Assembly: GCA_016710765.1 (NCBI GenBank)
Contig: JADJUJ010000001.1
Location: 609,341-673,340, forward strand
Direction: 5' to 3'
Length of the DNA stretch: 64,000 nt
Source: Lewinellaceae bacterium
GTDB lineage: Bacteria > Bacteroidota > Bacteroidia > Chitinophagales > Saprospiraceae
Every line of letters begins with the position of its first letter. Position 1 is the stretch's first letter. A program made the translations under genes and the position numbers. This document shows positions 37,058 through 46,644 of this stretch, piece by piece. The notes under the pieces are model-generated. The model was not told the DNA's origin. It saw nothing but the letters and a program-made list of their open reading frames with translations, and ran no database searches.

Positions 37058-37086
37058 TTTGAATAAAAACTTTTTGTTTATATTTG
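37058..37086 (+). promoter_or_regulatory. recA promoter
   Basis: TTTG at 37058-37061, 17 bp, then TATATTTG at 37079-37086, a clean match to the Bacteroidota -33/-7 consensus, 31 bp before the recA ATG, in a very AT-rich stretch. No obvious LexA-type palindrome was seen. Confidence 0.65.
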
Positions 37087-37117
37087 TACCCGATTCCCAA
37101 CATTTAAAACAACAATC

Positions 37118-38202
37118 ATGTCGAACGAAAAAGAAGCAAAACTCAAAACGCTGCAGTCCACCATTGACCGGCTGGATAAAACCTACGGGAAAGGCACCAT
37201 CATGCGATTAGGTGACAAACAGATGGTAGAGGTAGAGGCCATTCCATCAGGGTCCCTTGGTTTAGATATTGCACTGGGATGTTATGGCTATCCGAAAGGC
37301 CGCGTTATTGAAATATACGGACCGGAGTCTTCCGGTAAGACAACGCTTGCCATTCACGCCATCGCAGAGTGCCAAAAGAGTGGTGGTATTGCGGCAATTA
37401 TAGATGCGGAACATGCATTTGATCGTTTTTATGCCGAAGGCCTCGGTGTAGATGTAAACAATCTGCTTATCAGCCAACCCGATAATGGCGAACAGGCACT
37501 GAGATTACAGAGAATCTTATTCGCTCCGGCGCAGTTGATATTGTTGTTATTGACTCTGTGGCTGCCCTTGTTCCCCGCGCTGAAATTGAAGGCGAAATGG
37601 GAGATTCCAAGGTTGGCCTTCAGGCCCGTTTGATGAGCCAGGCCATGCGTAAACTGACCTCTGCTATCGGTCGTTCCGGATGTACGTGCATTTTTATCAA
37701 CCAATTGCGTGAAAAAATTGGTGTTATGTTCGGTAACCCGGAAACAACTACTGGTGGTAATGCGCTAAAGTTCTATGCCTCTATCCGTTTGGACATCCGT
37801 AAAAGTGGCGCTTCCATCAAAGACAAGGAAGGCAATGTTGTGGGCAACCTGGTTAAGGTAAAAGTGGTAAAAAACAAACTCGCACCACCCTTCCGCATCG
37901 CTACTTTCGACATTGTTTTTGGTGAAGGAATTTCAAAAGCAGGAGAGATCATCGACCTGGGCTCCGACATGGATATTATCCAGAAAAGTGGTGCCTGGTA
38001 CAGCTACGAAGGTGCAAAAATTGCTCAGGGCAGGGATGCCGCCAAGCAATTTATGCTTGACAACCCCGAAATGGCACTTGAAATCGAACAAAAAATCAAA
38101 GAAAAAGTACACGCCGGGCCAGTCAAACAAAATGTCGGTGGCGCTAAAAAATCTGCAGCTGTGGATATGGATGACGACGACGATTTGGCCGGTGACGATT
38201 AA
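37118..38202 (+). CDS. recA: Recombinase RecA (single-base frameshift)
   Basis: The repaired protein has 361 residues, normal for RecA. Walker A is GPESSGKTT (about 68-76), the DNA-binding L1 region has PRAEIEGEMGDSKVG, and L2 has NQLREKIGVMFGNPETTTGG. The acidic C-terminus (DMDDDDDLAGDD) is typical. The frame breaks at about 37500: GAACAGGCACT must gain one base to give EQALEITENLIRSGAVDIVV and the Walker B VVIDSVAAL. As RecA is needed for DNA repair and every residue on both sides fits, this is very probably a sequencing or assembly error. RecA forms filaments on single-stranded DNA for homologous recombination and the SOS response. Confidence 0.97.
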
Positions 38203-38479
38203 TCAGGAACTGAATTGTTTTCCTGATTCGAATTGATGTAGAAAATGCCGGGGAGGTAAGAGCGGTAAATTTGTGATGCAATTGTACTTTAATAAATTGC
38301 AATCAGGTATTGCCTTAGGTATGTCACCGCCATGCTATCTCTTCGTCCAAAGATTTTCCAAATAAACCTGTTTTGCTGTGGCCTGGGTATGATTCCTGGG
38401 TCACAGCTCCCCCCAAGTGTTTTGCTTTAAACAGCAACAACATAAGGCCGAAGCTATCAACAACTCAAAAAAGTCAACC

Positions 38480-38884
38480 ATGGTGCTTACACAACTTATA
38501 CCCAGCATCGAATCTAATGACCTTCAAGGTAGTATTGCGTTTTATCGGAGTCTATTTGGAATGGAGGTAATAGGGACATACCCTGCGGATGCTCCATATT
38601 GGGTGATGCTCGAAAAAGACGGGGTGCAATTGATGATAACGGAGCGAATGGTGAGCAATATGGCCCTTGAAACCGGATTTACAGGCTCTTTTTATGTTTA
38701 TCCAGACGATATCGAAGCGCTGTGGGTTACTATTGCTTCGAAAGTCAATCCCGAACAAATTGCCTGGCCACTGGAGGTGTTTGACTATGGTATGATGGAA
38801 TTTGCTATTAAGGACCCAAACGGATACCTGTGGCGGTTTGGTCAGGACGTAGAAATTGCCCAAATGAAAATTTCCGCAAATTGA
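38480..38884 (+). CDS. VOC family (glyoxalase/bleomycin-resistance-like) protein
   Basis: A 134-residue single VOC module from ATG 38480 (MVLTQLIPSIESNDLQGSIA), with FYRSLFGMEVIGTYP and the closing FAIKDPNGYLWRFGQD that carries the usual Glu/Asp metal region. Members act as metal-dependent lyases, dioxygenases or drug-binding proteins; the substrate cannot be inferred. It is monocistronic, 277 bp after recA and convergent with dapA. Confidence 0.85.
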   Translation: MVLTQLIPSIESNDLQGSIAFYRSLFGMEVIGTYPADAPYWVMLEKDGVQLMITERMVSNMALETGFTGSFYVYPDDIEALWVTIASKVNPEQIAWPLEVFDYGMMEFAIKDPNGYLWRFGQDVEIAQMKISAN

Positions 38885-39171
38885 AAATTTCTATTGCTTG
38901 ACCTGCCTGCTGAAACGTTGAAGCATAAGCACCCGAATGAATGCGGAAAGGTACCGTGCAGAACCATCAATTGTATTGTTGGCCTTTGTGCAGGTGCCAT
39001 TAAGAGGGTGTTCTAAACTATTGGTTGTCTGAAAAATACTGATGAGCGTAAAAAGAGTAGATTTTGGTTTCAGCATAGCCCTGTTTTTGAAAGGAATATT
39101 GCCTGGAAAAGCGGTGAAGGATAGGTTCACCCAAACACCTTTTCAGGGCGGCAAGCATTTTGAAACACCCC

Positions 39172-40056
39172 CTAAATGCAGTCCAGCAGTTCCTGAATTT
39201 TTTTGGCGCCAGTTTCGCTCATGGGAACCAAAGGAAGTCGAACTTCCCGCGTACAAATCCCCTGATGTTCCAATGCCGCCTTAACGCCGGCTGGGTTACC
39301 CTCCGCAAACAGGGCTTTATACAAATCCCACATTTTAAGGTTGAGTGGCTGGGCAGCCTTGAGGTCGTGCTGAAGTGCAGCCTTGACCATGCTGGAAAAA
39401 GGATGGGGCAGTGTGTTGGCAATAACGGAGATGACGCCGTGACCTCCGGCGGCAATAACCGATAGGGTCATGAAATCGTCGCCACTCAGCACTAAAAACT
39501 GCTCAGGAGCGCCCTTAATAATTTGCGTAATTTGGTAAATATCATCACTGGCTTCCTTTACCGCAATAAATTTTTCACTAGCATGCGCCAGACGCAGCGT
39601 TGTTTCAGCCGTCATGTTTGAGGCTGTCCGACTAGGCACATTATAGATGATAATTGGCAGCGGAGACACCTTGGCTAATGCCATATAGTGTTGGTATATT
39701 CCTTCTTGGGTTGGCTTATTGTAAGCGGGGTTGCTGGAGAGCAAGGCACTTATACCATCAAAATTAAACGATTGGATTTTATGCACCAATTCAGCAGTGT
39801 TGTTGCCGCCAAAAATGCCAGCGACAATGGGCAGGCGGCCACGATTGATTTTGATGGTGAAATCCAAAATTTGCCGGTGTTCTTCGTCTGTGGTAGTGAC
39901 CGACTCGCCTGTTGTACCCAGACAAACGAGGTAGTCAACGCCACCGCTAATTACATGCTCAATGAGCTTTTCAAAATCAGCCCAATCTATTGTTCCATTT
40001 CTGAAAGGAGTGACAAGGGCTACACCGGTACCACTAAAGCGCTGCTGCGGATTCAT
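39172..40056 (-). CDS. dapA: 4-hydroxy-tetrahydrodipicolinate synthase
   Basis: A 294-residue TIM-barrel aldolase. It shows LGTTGESVTTTDEE (about residues 44-57), the catalytic Tyr in YNVPSRT (about 137) and the Schiff-base Lys in KFIAVKEASDD (about 165). It condenses pyruvate with aspartate semialdehyde in the lysine and diaminopimelate pathway. Its start lies inside the last codons of the DUF6913 gene (23-bp overlap), so the two are co-transcribed and translationally coupled. Confidence 0.95.
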   Translation of the reverse strand: MNPQQRFSGTGVALVTPFRNGTIDWADFEKLIEHVISGGVDYLVCLGTTGESVTTTDEEHRQILDFTIKINRGRLPIVAGIFGGNNTAELVHKIQSFNFDGISALLSSNPAYNKPTQEGIYQHYMALAKVSPLPIIIYNVPSRTASNMTAETTLRLAHASEKFIAVKEASDDIYQITQIIKGAPEQFLVLSGDDFMTLSVIAAGGHGVISVIANTLPHPFSSMVKAALQHDLKAAQPLNLKMWDLYKALFAEGNPAGVKAALEHQGICTREVRLPLVPMSETGAKKIQELLDCI

Positions 40057-40585
40057 ATTTTTTCAGGATAATTTTATCCAGATAGATTTCTAGTTGTTCA
40101 ATGAAATATTGGATTGGTTTGTCGGCAGGAATATCCAACTGCAAATCATAGTCATTGCGTTGGGAATTTGCAATCCCGGTCTTCATGTAGGCTCTTGATG
40201 TTGCGGCAATCCATTCCAGGGAGGCAATTTTGCCTGGATTAAAGCAAATCAGTAGATGAAAAGCCTGTTTTGCGAAGGCTTGACACTGCTCAGCAGTGGG
40301 AATACCTTTCCAGTTGATTTCCTTGTTGGAGTATGCTTTAAAAGCGGAATTGGCAGGAACTTCCTTTGCATTGAAATAGGCCAGAGCGGTAATTTTTTTC
40401 CCTTTTTTTTCCAATGATTGAACCAATGTCAGCACTGAGCTTCGTTGCTTTTCATTAGTAGCATCAAACAGGATACCAATCGTTGTGGCATTACTAACGC
40501 CAAATGTTTTTTGTTCCCGCTTGGATGCATCCAGAACCTGTTGGATCGATTTCTGAAAAAATGATTTTCGGATGGCATCAAACAT
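40034..40585 (-). CDS. DUF6913-like conserved protein
   Basis: A 183-residue cytoplasmic protein, MFDAIRKSFFQKSIQQVLDA at the start, with an alternating beta-alpha pattern (TTIGILFDATNEKQRSSVLT, KKITALAYFNAKEVP, FHLLICFNPGKIASLEWIAA). I recall this family next to dapA in many Bacteroidota; its function is not known. It overlaps dapA by 23 bp. There is no membrane segment and no catalytic motif that I can name. Confidence 0.65.
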   Translation of the reverse strand: MFDAIRKSFFQKSIQQVLDASKREQKTFGVSNATTIGILFDATNEKQRSSVLTLVQSLEKKGKKITALAYFNAKEVPANSAFKAYSNKEINWKGIPTAEQCQAFAKQAFHLLICFNPGKIASLEWIAATSRAYMKTGIANSQRNDYDLQLDIPADKPIQYFIEQLEIYLDKIILKKYESAAAL

Positions 40586-40621
40586 GCTAGTACGATTTAA
40601 ATTGTACCCAAGAAGACTGGC

Positions 40622-41587
40622 TTAGGCTTCCAGTTTTTGATAATGACCCATGGCGCTGTATTTTTCAATTCTAGCCAAAATTCGGACGTCAGGATCCATT
40701 TTGATTACCTTCTTCAGTTCTGTTTTGATATGGGCCTTCAGGGTTTTGGCAATTTCTTCGGGCGCATTGTGTGCACCACCCAGTGGTTCTTTAACAATCC
40801 CATCAATCAACCCAAATTTCAGCATGTTGTCGGCATCCAGTTTGAGTGCGTCTGCTGCTTTTTCTTTGAAATCCCATGAGTGCCACAAAATGGAGGAACA
40901 GGATTCCGGCGAAATCACCGAGTACCAGGTATATTCCATCATGAAAATGCGATCACCCAACCCAATACCTAATGCACCACCAGATGCGCCTTCACCAATA
41001 ACATAACAGAGGATGGGTACCTTCAGTTGTGCCATTTCAAATAAATTGCGGGCAATTGCTTCGGCTTGTCCGCGTTCTTCTGCTTCGAGCCCCGGGAAAG
41101 CACCTGGTGTATCGATCAGCGTAATGACAGGAAACCCAAAGCGCTCGGCCAACTTCATGAGGCGCAGCGCTTTGCGGTAGCCTTCCGGATTGGCCATCCC
41201 AAAATTGCGGTATTGGCGCATTTTGGTATTGACACCCTTTTGATGTCCAATAATCATCACCGTTTGCCCATCCAAATCGGCTAGGCCGCCGACAATAGCA
41301 TGGTCGTCGCCAAAACAGCGGTCGCCATGCAACTCTATGAATTTGCTGCAAATGTTGTCCAAATAGTACAAGGTATAGGGCCGCTCAGGATGCCTGGACA
41401 ATTGCACTTTCTGCCATCCATTGAGGTTGCTGTAGATCTCAATACGCTTGTCTTTGATTTTTTTCTCCAGTTCGCTTATCATTTGCGATACATTCACCTC
41501 TCCCTTCTCCCCGACTTCCTGAAGTTTTTCCAGTTGCTCATAAAGGGCCTCTAAGGGCTTTTCAAAATCCATAAAGATCATAGCCAT
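40622..41587 (-). CDS. accA: Acetyl-CoA carboxylase carboxyltransferase alpha subunit
   Basis: A 321-residue protein with the N-terminal coiled segment (MDFEKPLEALYEQLEKLQEV) and the carboxyltransferase domain: HGDRCFGDDHAIVGGLAD, GHQKGVNTK, LIDTPGAFPGLEAEERGQAE and GEGASGGALGIGLGDRI. Together with AccD, AccB and AccC it makes malonyl-CoA, the first step of fatty acid synthesis. The start could be ATG 41587 or the in-frame ATG at 41581. The promoter lies at 41613-41646. The DUF6913 gene starts 36 bp after its stop, probably in the same transcript. Confidence 0.95.
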   Translation of the reverse strand: MAMIFMDFEKPLEALYEQLEKLQEVGEKGEVNVSQMISELEKKIKDKRIEIYSNLNGWQKVQLSRHPERPYTLYYLDNICSKFIELHGDRCFGDDHAIVGGLADLDGQTVMIIGHQKGVNTKMRQYRNFGMANPEGYRKALRLMKLAERFGFPVITLIDTPGAFPGLEAEERGQAEAIARNLFEMAQLKVPILCYVIGEGASGGALGIGLGDRIFMMEYTWYSVISPESCSSILWHSWDFKEKAADALKLDADNMLKFGLIDGIVKEPLGGAHNAPEEIAKTLKAHIKTELKKVIKMDPDVRILARIEKYSAMGHYQKLEA

Positions 41588-41612
41588 AATCTGGATAAGT
41601 TGGAAAATGCTG

Positions 41613-41646
41613 CAAAGTTACACAAAGAGTTGTATTGTGTACCCAA
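41613..41646 (-). promoter_or_regulatory. accA promoter
   Basis: On the minus strand, TTG (41646-41644), 23 bp, TAACTTTG (41620-41613), 25 bp before the accA ATG. Confidence 0.55.
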
Positions 41647-41753
41647 GCATGCCCGGAATCGCAGGTGAAGTACTCCGATACCGCTGTTTTGGCCTCGAAA
41701 ACTGCAGAAATGAAGACGGCTAAAAATTTATTATAAAATAGTTTGCAAAAGAG

Positions 41754-41785
41754 TTGCAGGAAAACAGCGAGCAGCTTTATCTTTG
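41754..41785 (+). promoter_or_regulatory. tRNA-Asp promoter
   Basis: TTG at 41754-41756, 21 bp, TATCTTTG at 41778-41785, 23 bp before the mature tRNA 5' end. Confidence 0.55.
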
Positions 41786-41808
41786 CCCCGCTTTAGAAAT
41801 AAAGCAAT

Positions 41809-41882
41809 GGATTGGTAGTTCAGTTGGTTAGAATGCCGCCCTGTCACGGCGGAGGTCGCGGGTTCGAGTCCCGTCCAGTCCG
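41809..41882 (+). tRNA. tRNA-Asp (GTC)
   Basis: A complete cloverleaf of 74 nt. The acceptor stem GGATTGG pairs with CCAGTCC (one T-G wobble) and ends in discriminator G. The D-arm has AGTTCAGTTGGTTAGAAT, the anticodon stem-loop is CCGCC-CTGTCAC-GGCGG with anticodon GTC, and the T-arm is GCGGG-TTCGAGT-CCCGT. CCA is not encoded. It has its own promoter and terminator. It could serve as a phage or island attachment site, but the DNA next to it is an ordinary long gene. Confidence 0.97.
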
Positions 41883-41886
41883 CAAA

Positions 41887-41915
41887 AGCCCAAGCATGCT
41901 GCTTGGGCTTTTTTT
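41887..41915 (+). terminator. Terminator after tRNA-Asp
   Basis: A perfect 9-bp stem, AGCCCAAGC (41887-41895) with GCTTGGGCT (41901-41909), followed by T7. The A4 run on the left lets it also terminate the convergent CotH gene. Confidence 0.85.
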
Positions 41916-41931
41916 ATGCCCTGCCTTGGAC

Positions 41932-44900
41932 TTATATTTTTACCAATTTCTCGACTGCAATCGTCTTTCCCCCGGCATCCAGCAGGGCAATTGCATACAC
42001 TCCAGGGTTCCAACCTGAAGTTGGAATCTGGATAATGCTCCTCTTTTCAAAATTGACTACGGAAACAAAGTGCCCATAAGCATCGGTTATGCGAATGGCA
42101 TTTGCATTTGAAGCGTTTTGAAATGCGATTGTAAGCATGGAGCCATCAATAGGATTGGGGAAAACGTCCATCGATAGATGTGTTGATCCGGCTTGGCTTT
42201 CTGTTCCTACAATTGTTGGTGCGCCAGGTGTTCCACCCCAAGGGCCTATTTTCCAACTGCTGGCAAAATGGTCATCCAGTCCGGCGTCTATGAGTTCCAG
42301 AGAACGCCCAATTGTTTCCATCTCTTCCGGCCAGGGGGCATGATTATCATAACGTACATAATCTTCAGGCAATCCGAACGGATCGATGAACAAGAGTGTC
42401 TCACCCTCATTGGAGAGTTTTCCCGTTGTCCATTCAAACACCTGGTAAGGTCCGGTATAATTTGCGGCATTTTTTGCCGCCACTATATATTCGCCGGCAG
42501 CAATGCTGGAACCTGTAGGGAAAAAGTATTCCACAGCACTTGTTATAGCGTAGCCCGTTAGATCTACCGGAGCAAGACCAGGGTTGTACAATTCCACAAA
42601 CTCCCCATCATTTCCGAGCGCATCGTTGTATAGGATTTCTGAAAACATCAATCGGGGGCGTTCGGTTAGGGGAGTGGAAACCAATGTTCCAATATTCAAG
42701 CCGTTTGATCCGGTGCCCAGGCAGGGAGAGCCAGCCTGTAAATTGAAATCATAAAAAGTGGGTGCAGCAAACAGAGGATTGGCTTGTACGTTGGTTCCAC
42801 CAAGCGTATCCGTATCGGAAAGACAATGCGTGAGGTTCAAAAAAGCCGTTGTATCTGCCCTGAAGGAGGCAATCGCATTGTTGGAGGCAATGCAATTGCT
42901 GATAATTCCAATGCCGCCCTGGTCTCCAGGGTGTTTTTCATACGCCGACACAGCGATAAAATTTCCAAAAAAGGTATTATGGTCTATGTTTATTTCGGAC
43001 TGATCCTTCAGCCCCATTCCCAGGTTACAATAAGCAATGGTGTTGTTGCGCACCGTAGCGCTGGATTGCTGCCCGATGGAAATACCCTTGTCAGCGCAGT
43101 GAAAAATAAGGTTGTTTTCAATCAACAAATCCTGGCACTGTTCGCCAATATCGAGGCCATCATCATTGGACCCCAAAAAGTTAAGCACTGTATTGCCACG
43201 GATGATTCCGCCTTCAACACCATCAAAATCGATAGCATCTGCATCAATTGCGTTACCACCCTCAAATAAGGAATTTTCAACCACGCCCAGCCCGTTTTTT
43301 ACATTGATACAGTCGCCGGTTACGTTGGATTTTAGATGGCTATCGCTCAGATTTATGTCGCTATATCGGGCAAAAACAGGGTTATCCAGCAATTCGGTAC
43401 CATCAAAGTGATCTATCCAAAGTGTAGCGTGATAGGCAGAAATGGCAGCCGGGTAGTAGGCTCTTTGGCGCCCAGCGCTCGCTTTTTTCAATTTGAAATG
43501 ACTCAAGTGAATGGCCGATGTTGGAGACTTGATCAAAATTCCACCCCAGCTCGCAGCATTATTTTGTGCCTGTATTAAAACGGGATTTGCCATTGTTCCC
43601 TGTATTTCCAACCCGCCCAGTACCCAAATATCGGATGCCACTGGCATGCGAATTTCAACCCCTGGCTCTACTGAAAGCACGGCATTTGGCATAATGGTAA
43701 CATCACCGGGCGCCAAATAAGGGGAGCAAGATGCGAACAATTGTAAATCGCTGTATACCGTATCCGGCAAAATGCAGCTTCCATCCGATTCAAACACAGC
43801 TTTATAGGTTTTCGGCGCACTATCGGGCAGGCTCACCGAAATAACCGGATTGGTGCCCACCACCTCGGGTGTAGCAAGAGATACCGCTGACAGGTTGGCA
43901 TCGAAGCTCAGGTCGCTGCTGTTCAGCGCTGCCTGATGGACTTCAACAGCCAGCAGGTTTTCTCCAGCAACCAGGAAATTGGCAGGCAGATCAAATACTT
44001 TCCAACTGTTTTCGCCGGCGCCGGAAATGGCGACAGATGCCAGTGTATTGAACTGAACGGCACCAACCGGCATATTGAAACGGGCAACTTCGGCTCCGTT
44101 CAGGTATACCACCGCGCCATCATCTACAATGAGCTGCAATTGAAGGCTGCTCACACTACTGGGGTCGGAAATGTTGAATTGTTTTCTAAAGTAATAAGCG
44201 GGGGTTTTGTTCTGGCTGTTGGCCCCTGCATAAAGCAAGGTTTGCTCGTCGCCATCGCCATATCCCAACTGCGCTGGGCCCTCGCTCCAGGTCGATTCAT
44301 CGAATAAAATGCTGTTCCAATTCGAGGCCGGCGCCGTTATATTGTCGTAAAAATACCAGTTAGAGCCCGCCGCAATGAGGCTCATCGTGGTGCTGTTTGC
44401 ACGCTCCCAACGAACAAAATTAAAACCTGGCTTGGGTTTTGCCTGCAGGGCAAATGGAAGTTGTTGAAAATAAGTACCCGACCAGGGATAGGTTGGTATG
44501 CGGAGGCTATCGATTTCTATCCAGCCATGGCTGGGTGCGCTGACTACCAATTGCAGCGAAGCAGTTCCAGGTACGCTAAAATAACTTTGAAGATCGGAGT
44601 GCATGAATGAATTCCTCGCACTCGCAAAGGTTTTCAGATTGGAAACCTCGTTTTCCCAATAAGAGAAGGAGGGTATTGCGTTGCCATAAGACGAGGAGGT
44701 ACCCACCCAACGCGGAATCTGATGATGTTCCATTTCGTATTGGATGTTCCCTGCCAGGCGATCCACCATAGGGTTGATGCGGGCAGGGTTGTAGGTAACA
44801 TAGAGGTGATCGCTGAACCGACGCAGAAACTGCGTTCTGTAGGCAGTGTTTTCCAACATTTTTCGCAAATACAGGGTTGCCCAGGCAGGGTTACTCCAGG

Positions 44901-46491
44901 ATTGCCCATTTGTGGTCGTCGCCCAATCCATCGCATAATTGCCCGAATTATTGGCAAAAAACCCACGGTCATAATCGTAAAGAAACCAGCGAAACTTGCC
45001 ACCATTCTGATTGCGATAGCAAGTGATGTTGTGCCCCCAACTGGAATTGGAGCAAAATATCTGGCTGATGATATAGTCTGTGTAATTTTCCACATCCATA
45101 ATCTCTGCCAAGGCAGAAAACGCGGCGTCGTTTTGCACCCCGCTGTTAAGCCGGGCGATCATTTGCTGGTATATCAAGTCGTTTCCTTCCAGTACAAGGC
45201 CCTCATTTTCAAGCAGGTCGATGCTGTCAGCCGAAATTTTGTATTTTAATTTAAGGTACTCCACATCTTCCCGACTGCGCATATTGTGTAATCCGAGGTA
45301 GGTACCATTGATAAAAACGGCACAGGGTCGGAAGTCCTGGACATCTACGTCCATGTAAGGTTGTGTGAGGCCTTGTTCAAGTCCGTCGCGGAGGAAGGTA
45401 TTTGACCAGTCGTTGCCCGAACAGCGCAGAATAAGGTCCTCGAAATCTGCTCTGGGGTTATCCGGAAAAACCTGAAACGCCACAGATCCCCCACCGTATT
45501 CTTTGCGGGCATGGATATTTAGGAGTTTTTGCGGAAGAATCCAGGCGTTTTCCCCGCCAACCTGAACACCGGCGTCAAATTCGAATCCAGGTAATCCATC
45601 GGGTTCAAAAAACTCGAGGTGGATGGGGTATTCCCATTCGGGTTTAAAATTCTGAACATAAAGTCCGGTGGCCGGATCGTAAAAATTGGCCGGGTTGGTG
45701 GAAAGCGAAAGAACAGGAAGTTTACGTTGTTCGAAATTTTCACCGATAAAATAAGTTTGGGTATTTACTGGTCCGGGAATCAAGTCGGTTCGAAACACAC
45801 GTGCGCGCAACACGGTAGTCTGTGCGAGCGCGATGGGCTGGGTGTAAACCAAACTGCTTTCCGTCGGTAAGGCGCCATCCAGGGTATACCGAACGGTGCC
45901 TTTCCCCGACGGATTGAGGATGGCCACTGAAAGCGGAGCGTTATAAAAACCGCTTTTTTCAGAAAAATGAGTGTTGAACAGTGCAAAACCGTTGTAGGCT
46001 TGGGTGTTGTTGGCTGCGCCAGGTGTAGCCGTTGTAAAATATCCTAAACTGCTGTCACCATCCGTTTTCCGACCATACGAAACATCAACTTCCTGGGCAG
46101 AAAAAACGATTTCATCTAATTTTTGTCCGGCAGCGTTAAACAATGCCAGTTCTTCCCCGTCCTTAGAAAGACCAAAACTGGTGTGCAAACCACTGTTTTT
46201 TCCATCTGCCCAAAGCAGCAACCATTGTCCTGCTCCAATGCTGGTTCCGTTTGGAATCGTCCATTTTAGGGAATCGGAAATGTTGTCGGTCAGCAAGTAC
46301 CCACTGAGGTCTACGTTGGTGGTGCCGGAATTGTACAATTCGATCCAGTCAACGTTGTCTTGATAGTCGGGATCCTTTATTGTCAATGCATTGGAGGCCA
46401 TAAACTCATTGATGACTATCTGGGCTGGCAACTGCTGTGCAAAACAGAAAAGGAATGCACCTAAAAATGCAGTGAAGGCGGTGTTTCTCAT
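41932..46491 (-). CDS. Giant secreted CotH/lamin-tail/beta-helix protein with T9SS sorting domain
   Basis: The start at ATG 46491 gives a signal peptide (MRNTAFTAFLGAFLFCFAQQ) and 1519 residues. Domains in order: lamin tail (about 25-145, VINEFMASNALTIKDPD), chitobiase-like C-terminal module (about 165-245), CotH kinase-like domain (about 255-600, FINGTYLGLHNMRSREDVEY and FRWFLYDYDRGFF), a galactose-binding or PA14-like segment (about 715-870, DDGAVVYLNGAEV), a right-handed parallel beta-helix (about 940-1230, NNLIFHCADKGISIGQQSSA), a second lamin tail (about 1265-1390), and a type A T9SS domain (DVFPNPIDGSMLTIAF ending TIAVEKLVKI). CotH phosphorylates spore-coat proteins in Bacillus; here the target is unknown. 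No frame break was noticed. Confidence 0.85.
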   Translation of the reverse strand: MRNTAFTAFLGAFLFCFAQQLPAQIVINEFMASNALTIKDPDYQDNVDWIELYNSGTTNVDLSGYLLTDNISDSLKWTIPNGTSIGAGQWLLLWADGKNSGLHTSFGLSKDGEELALFNAAGQKLDEIVFSAQEVDVSYGRKTDGDSSLGYFTTATPGAANNTQAYNGFALFNTHFSEKSGFYNAPLSVAILNPSGKGTVRYTLDGALPTESSLVYTQPIALAQTTVLRARVFRTDLIPGPVNTQTYFIGENFEQRKLPVLSLSTNPANFYDPATGLYVQNFKPEWEYPIHLEFFEPDGLPGFEFDAGVQVGGENAWILPQKLLNIHARKEYGGGSVAFQVFPDNPRADFEDLILRCSGNDWSNTFLRDGLEQGLTQPYMDVDVQDFRPCAVFINGTYLGLHNMRSREDVEYLKLKYKISADSIDLLENEGLVLEGNDLIYQQMIARLNSGVQNDAAFSALAEIMDVENYTDYIISQIFCSNSSWGHNITCYRNQNGGKFRWFLYDYDRGFFANNSGNYAMDWATTTNGQSWSNPAWATLYLRKMLENTAYRTQFLRRFSDHLYVTYNPARINPMVDRLAGNIQYEMEHHQIPRWVGTSSSYGNAIPSFSYWENEVSNLKTFASARNSFMHSDLQSYFSVPGTASLQLVVSAPSHGWIEIDSLRIPTYPWSGTYFQQLPFALQAKPKPGFNFVRWERANSTTMSLIAAGSNWYFYDNITAPASNWNSILFDESTWSEGPAQLGYGDGDEQTLLYAGANSQNKTPAYYFRKQFNISDPSSVSSLQLQLIVDDGAVVYLNGAEVARFNMPVGAVQFNTLASVAISGAGENSWKVFDLPANFLVAGENLLAVEVHQAALNSSDLSFDANLSAVSLATPEVVGTNPVISVSLPDSAPKTYKAVFESDGSCILPDTVYSDLQLFASCSPYLAPGDVTIMPNAVLSVEPGVEIRMPVASDIWVLGGLEIQGTMANPVLIQAQNNAASWGGILIKSPTSAIHLSHFKLKKASAGRQRAYYPAAISAYHATLWIDHFDGTELLDNPVFARYSDINLSDSHLKSNVTGDCINVKNGLGVVENSLFEGGNAIDADAIDFDGVEGGIIRGNTVLNFLGSNDDGLDIGEQCQDLLIENNLIFHCADKGISIGQQSSATVRNNTIAYCNLGMGLKDQSEINIDHNTFFGNFIAVSAYEKHPGDQGGIGIISNCIASNNAIASFRADTTAFLNLTHCLSDTDTLGGTNVQANPLFAAPTFYDFNLQAGSPCLGTGSNGLNIGTLVSTPLTERPRLMFSEILYNDALGNDGEFVELYNPGLAPVDLTGYAITSAVEYFFPTGSSIAAGEYIVAAKNAANYTGPYQVFEWTTGKLSNEGETLLFIDPFGLPEDYVRYDNHAPWPEEMETIGRSLELIDAGLDDHFASSWKIGPWGGTPGAPTIVGTESQAGSTHLSMDVFPNPIDGSMLTIAFQNASNANAIRITDAYGHFVSVVNFEKRSIIQIPTSGWNPGVYAIALLDAGGKTIAVEKLVKI

Positions 46492-46616
46492 GGATAAATT
46501 ATTGCAAATGTGTTGCAGTGCCCCCTGGGTACTTTTCAAACCGACAAAGTTGCACGGAGCATTGAATTTCGCCTATAAACTTATGACATTCGCTTCATCT
46601 GAGACGAAATAATTAA

Positions 46617-46644
46617 ACAGCTGCAGAAATAACAGCTGCAGAAA
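46617..46644. repeat. Tandem 13-bp direct repeat
   Basis: ACAGCTGCAGAAA occurs twice (46617-46629 and 46632-46644) with a 15-bp period, each copy holding the palindromes CAGCTG and CTGCAG. It lies 126 bp upstream of the CotH gene start, in the 382-bp gap between this gene and the sigma factor. It may be a paired operator. The rest of the gap (46645-46806) shows no gene. Confidence 0.5.

Noticed and set aside
37118..38202. recA split as an intein or as two genes
   Set aside because: No intein sequence is inserted; one missing base explains the break and no residues are lost.
38891..39130. 79-codon frame between the VOC gene and dapA
   Set aside because: No family pattern, promoter or conservation clue; the 287-bp gap is an ordinary convergent spacer.
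41809..41882. Peptide starting inside the tRNA-Asp region (41812)
   Set aside because: The sequence is a full tRNA cloverleaf; the frame is accidental.
41809..41915. tRNA-Asp as attachment site of an integrated island
   Set aside because: No integrase is near and no duplicated 3' tRNA end was seen in the following sequence.
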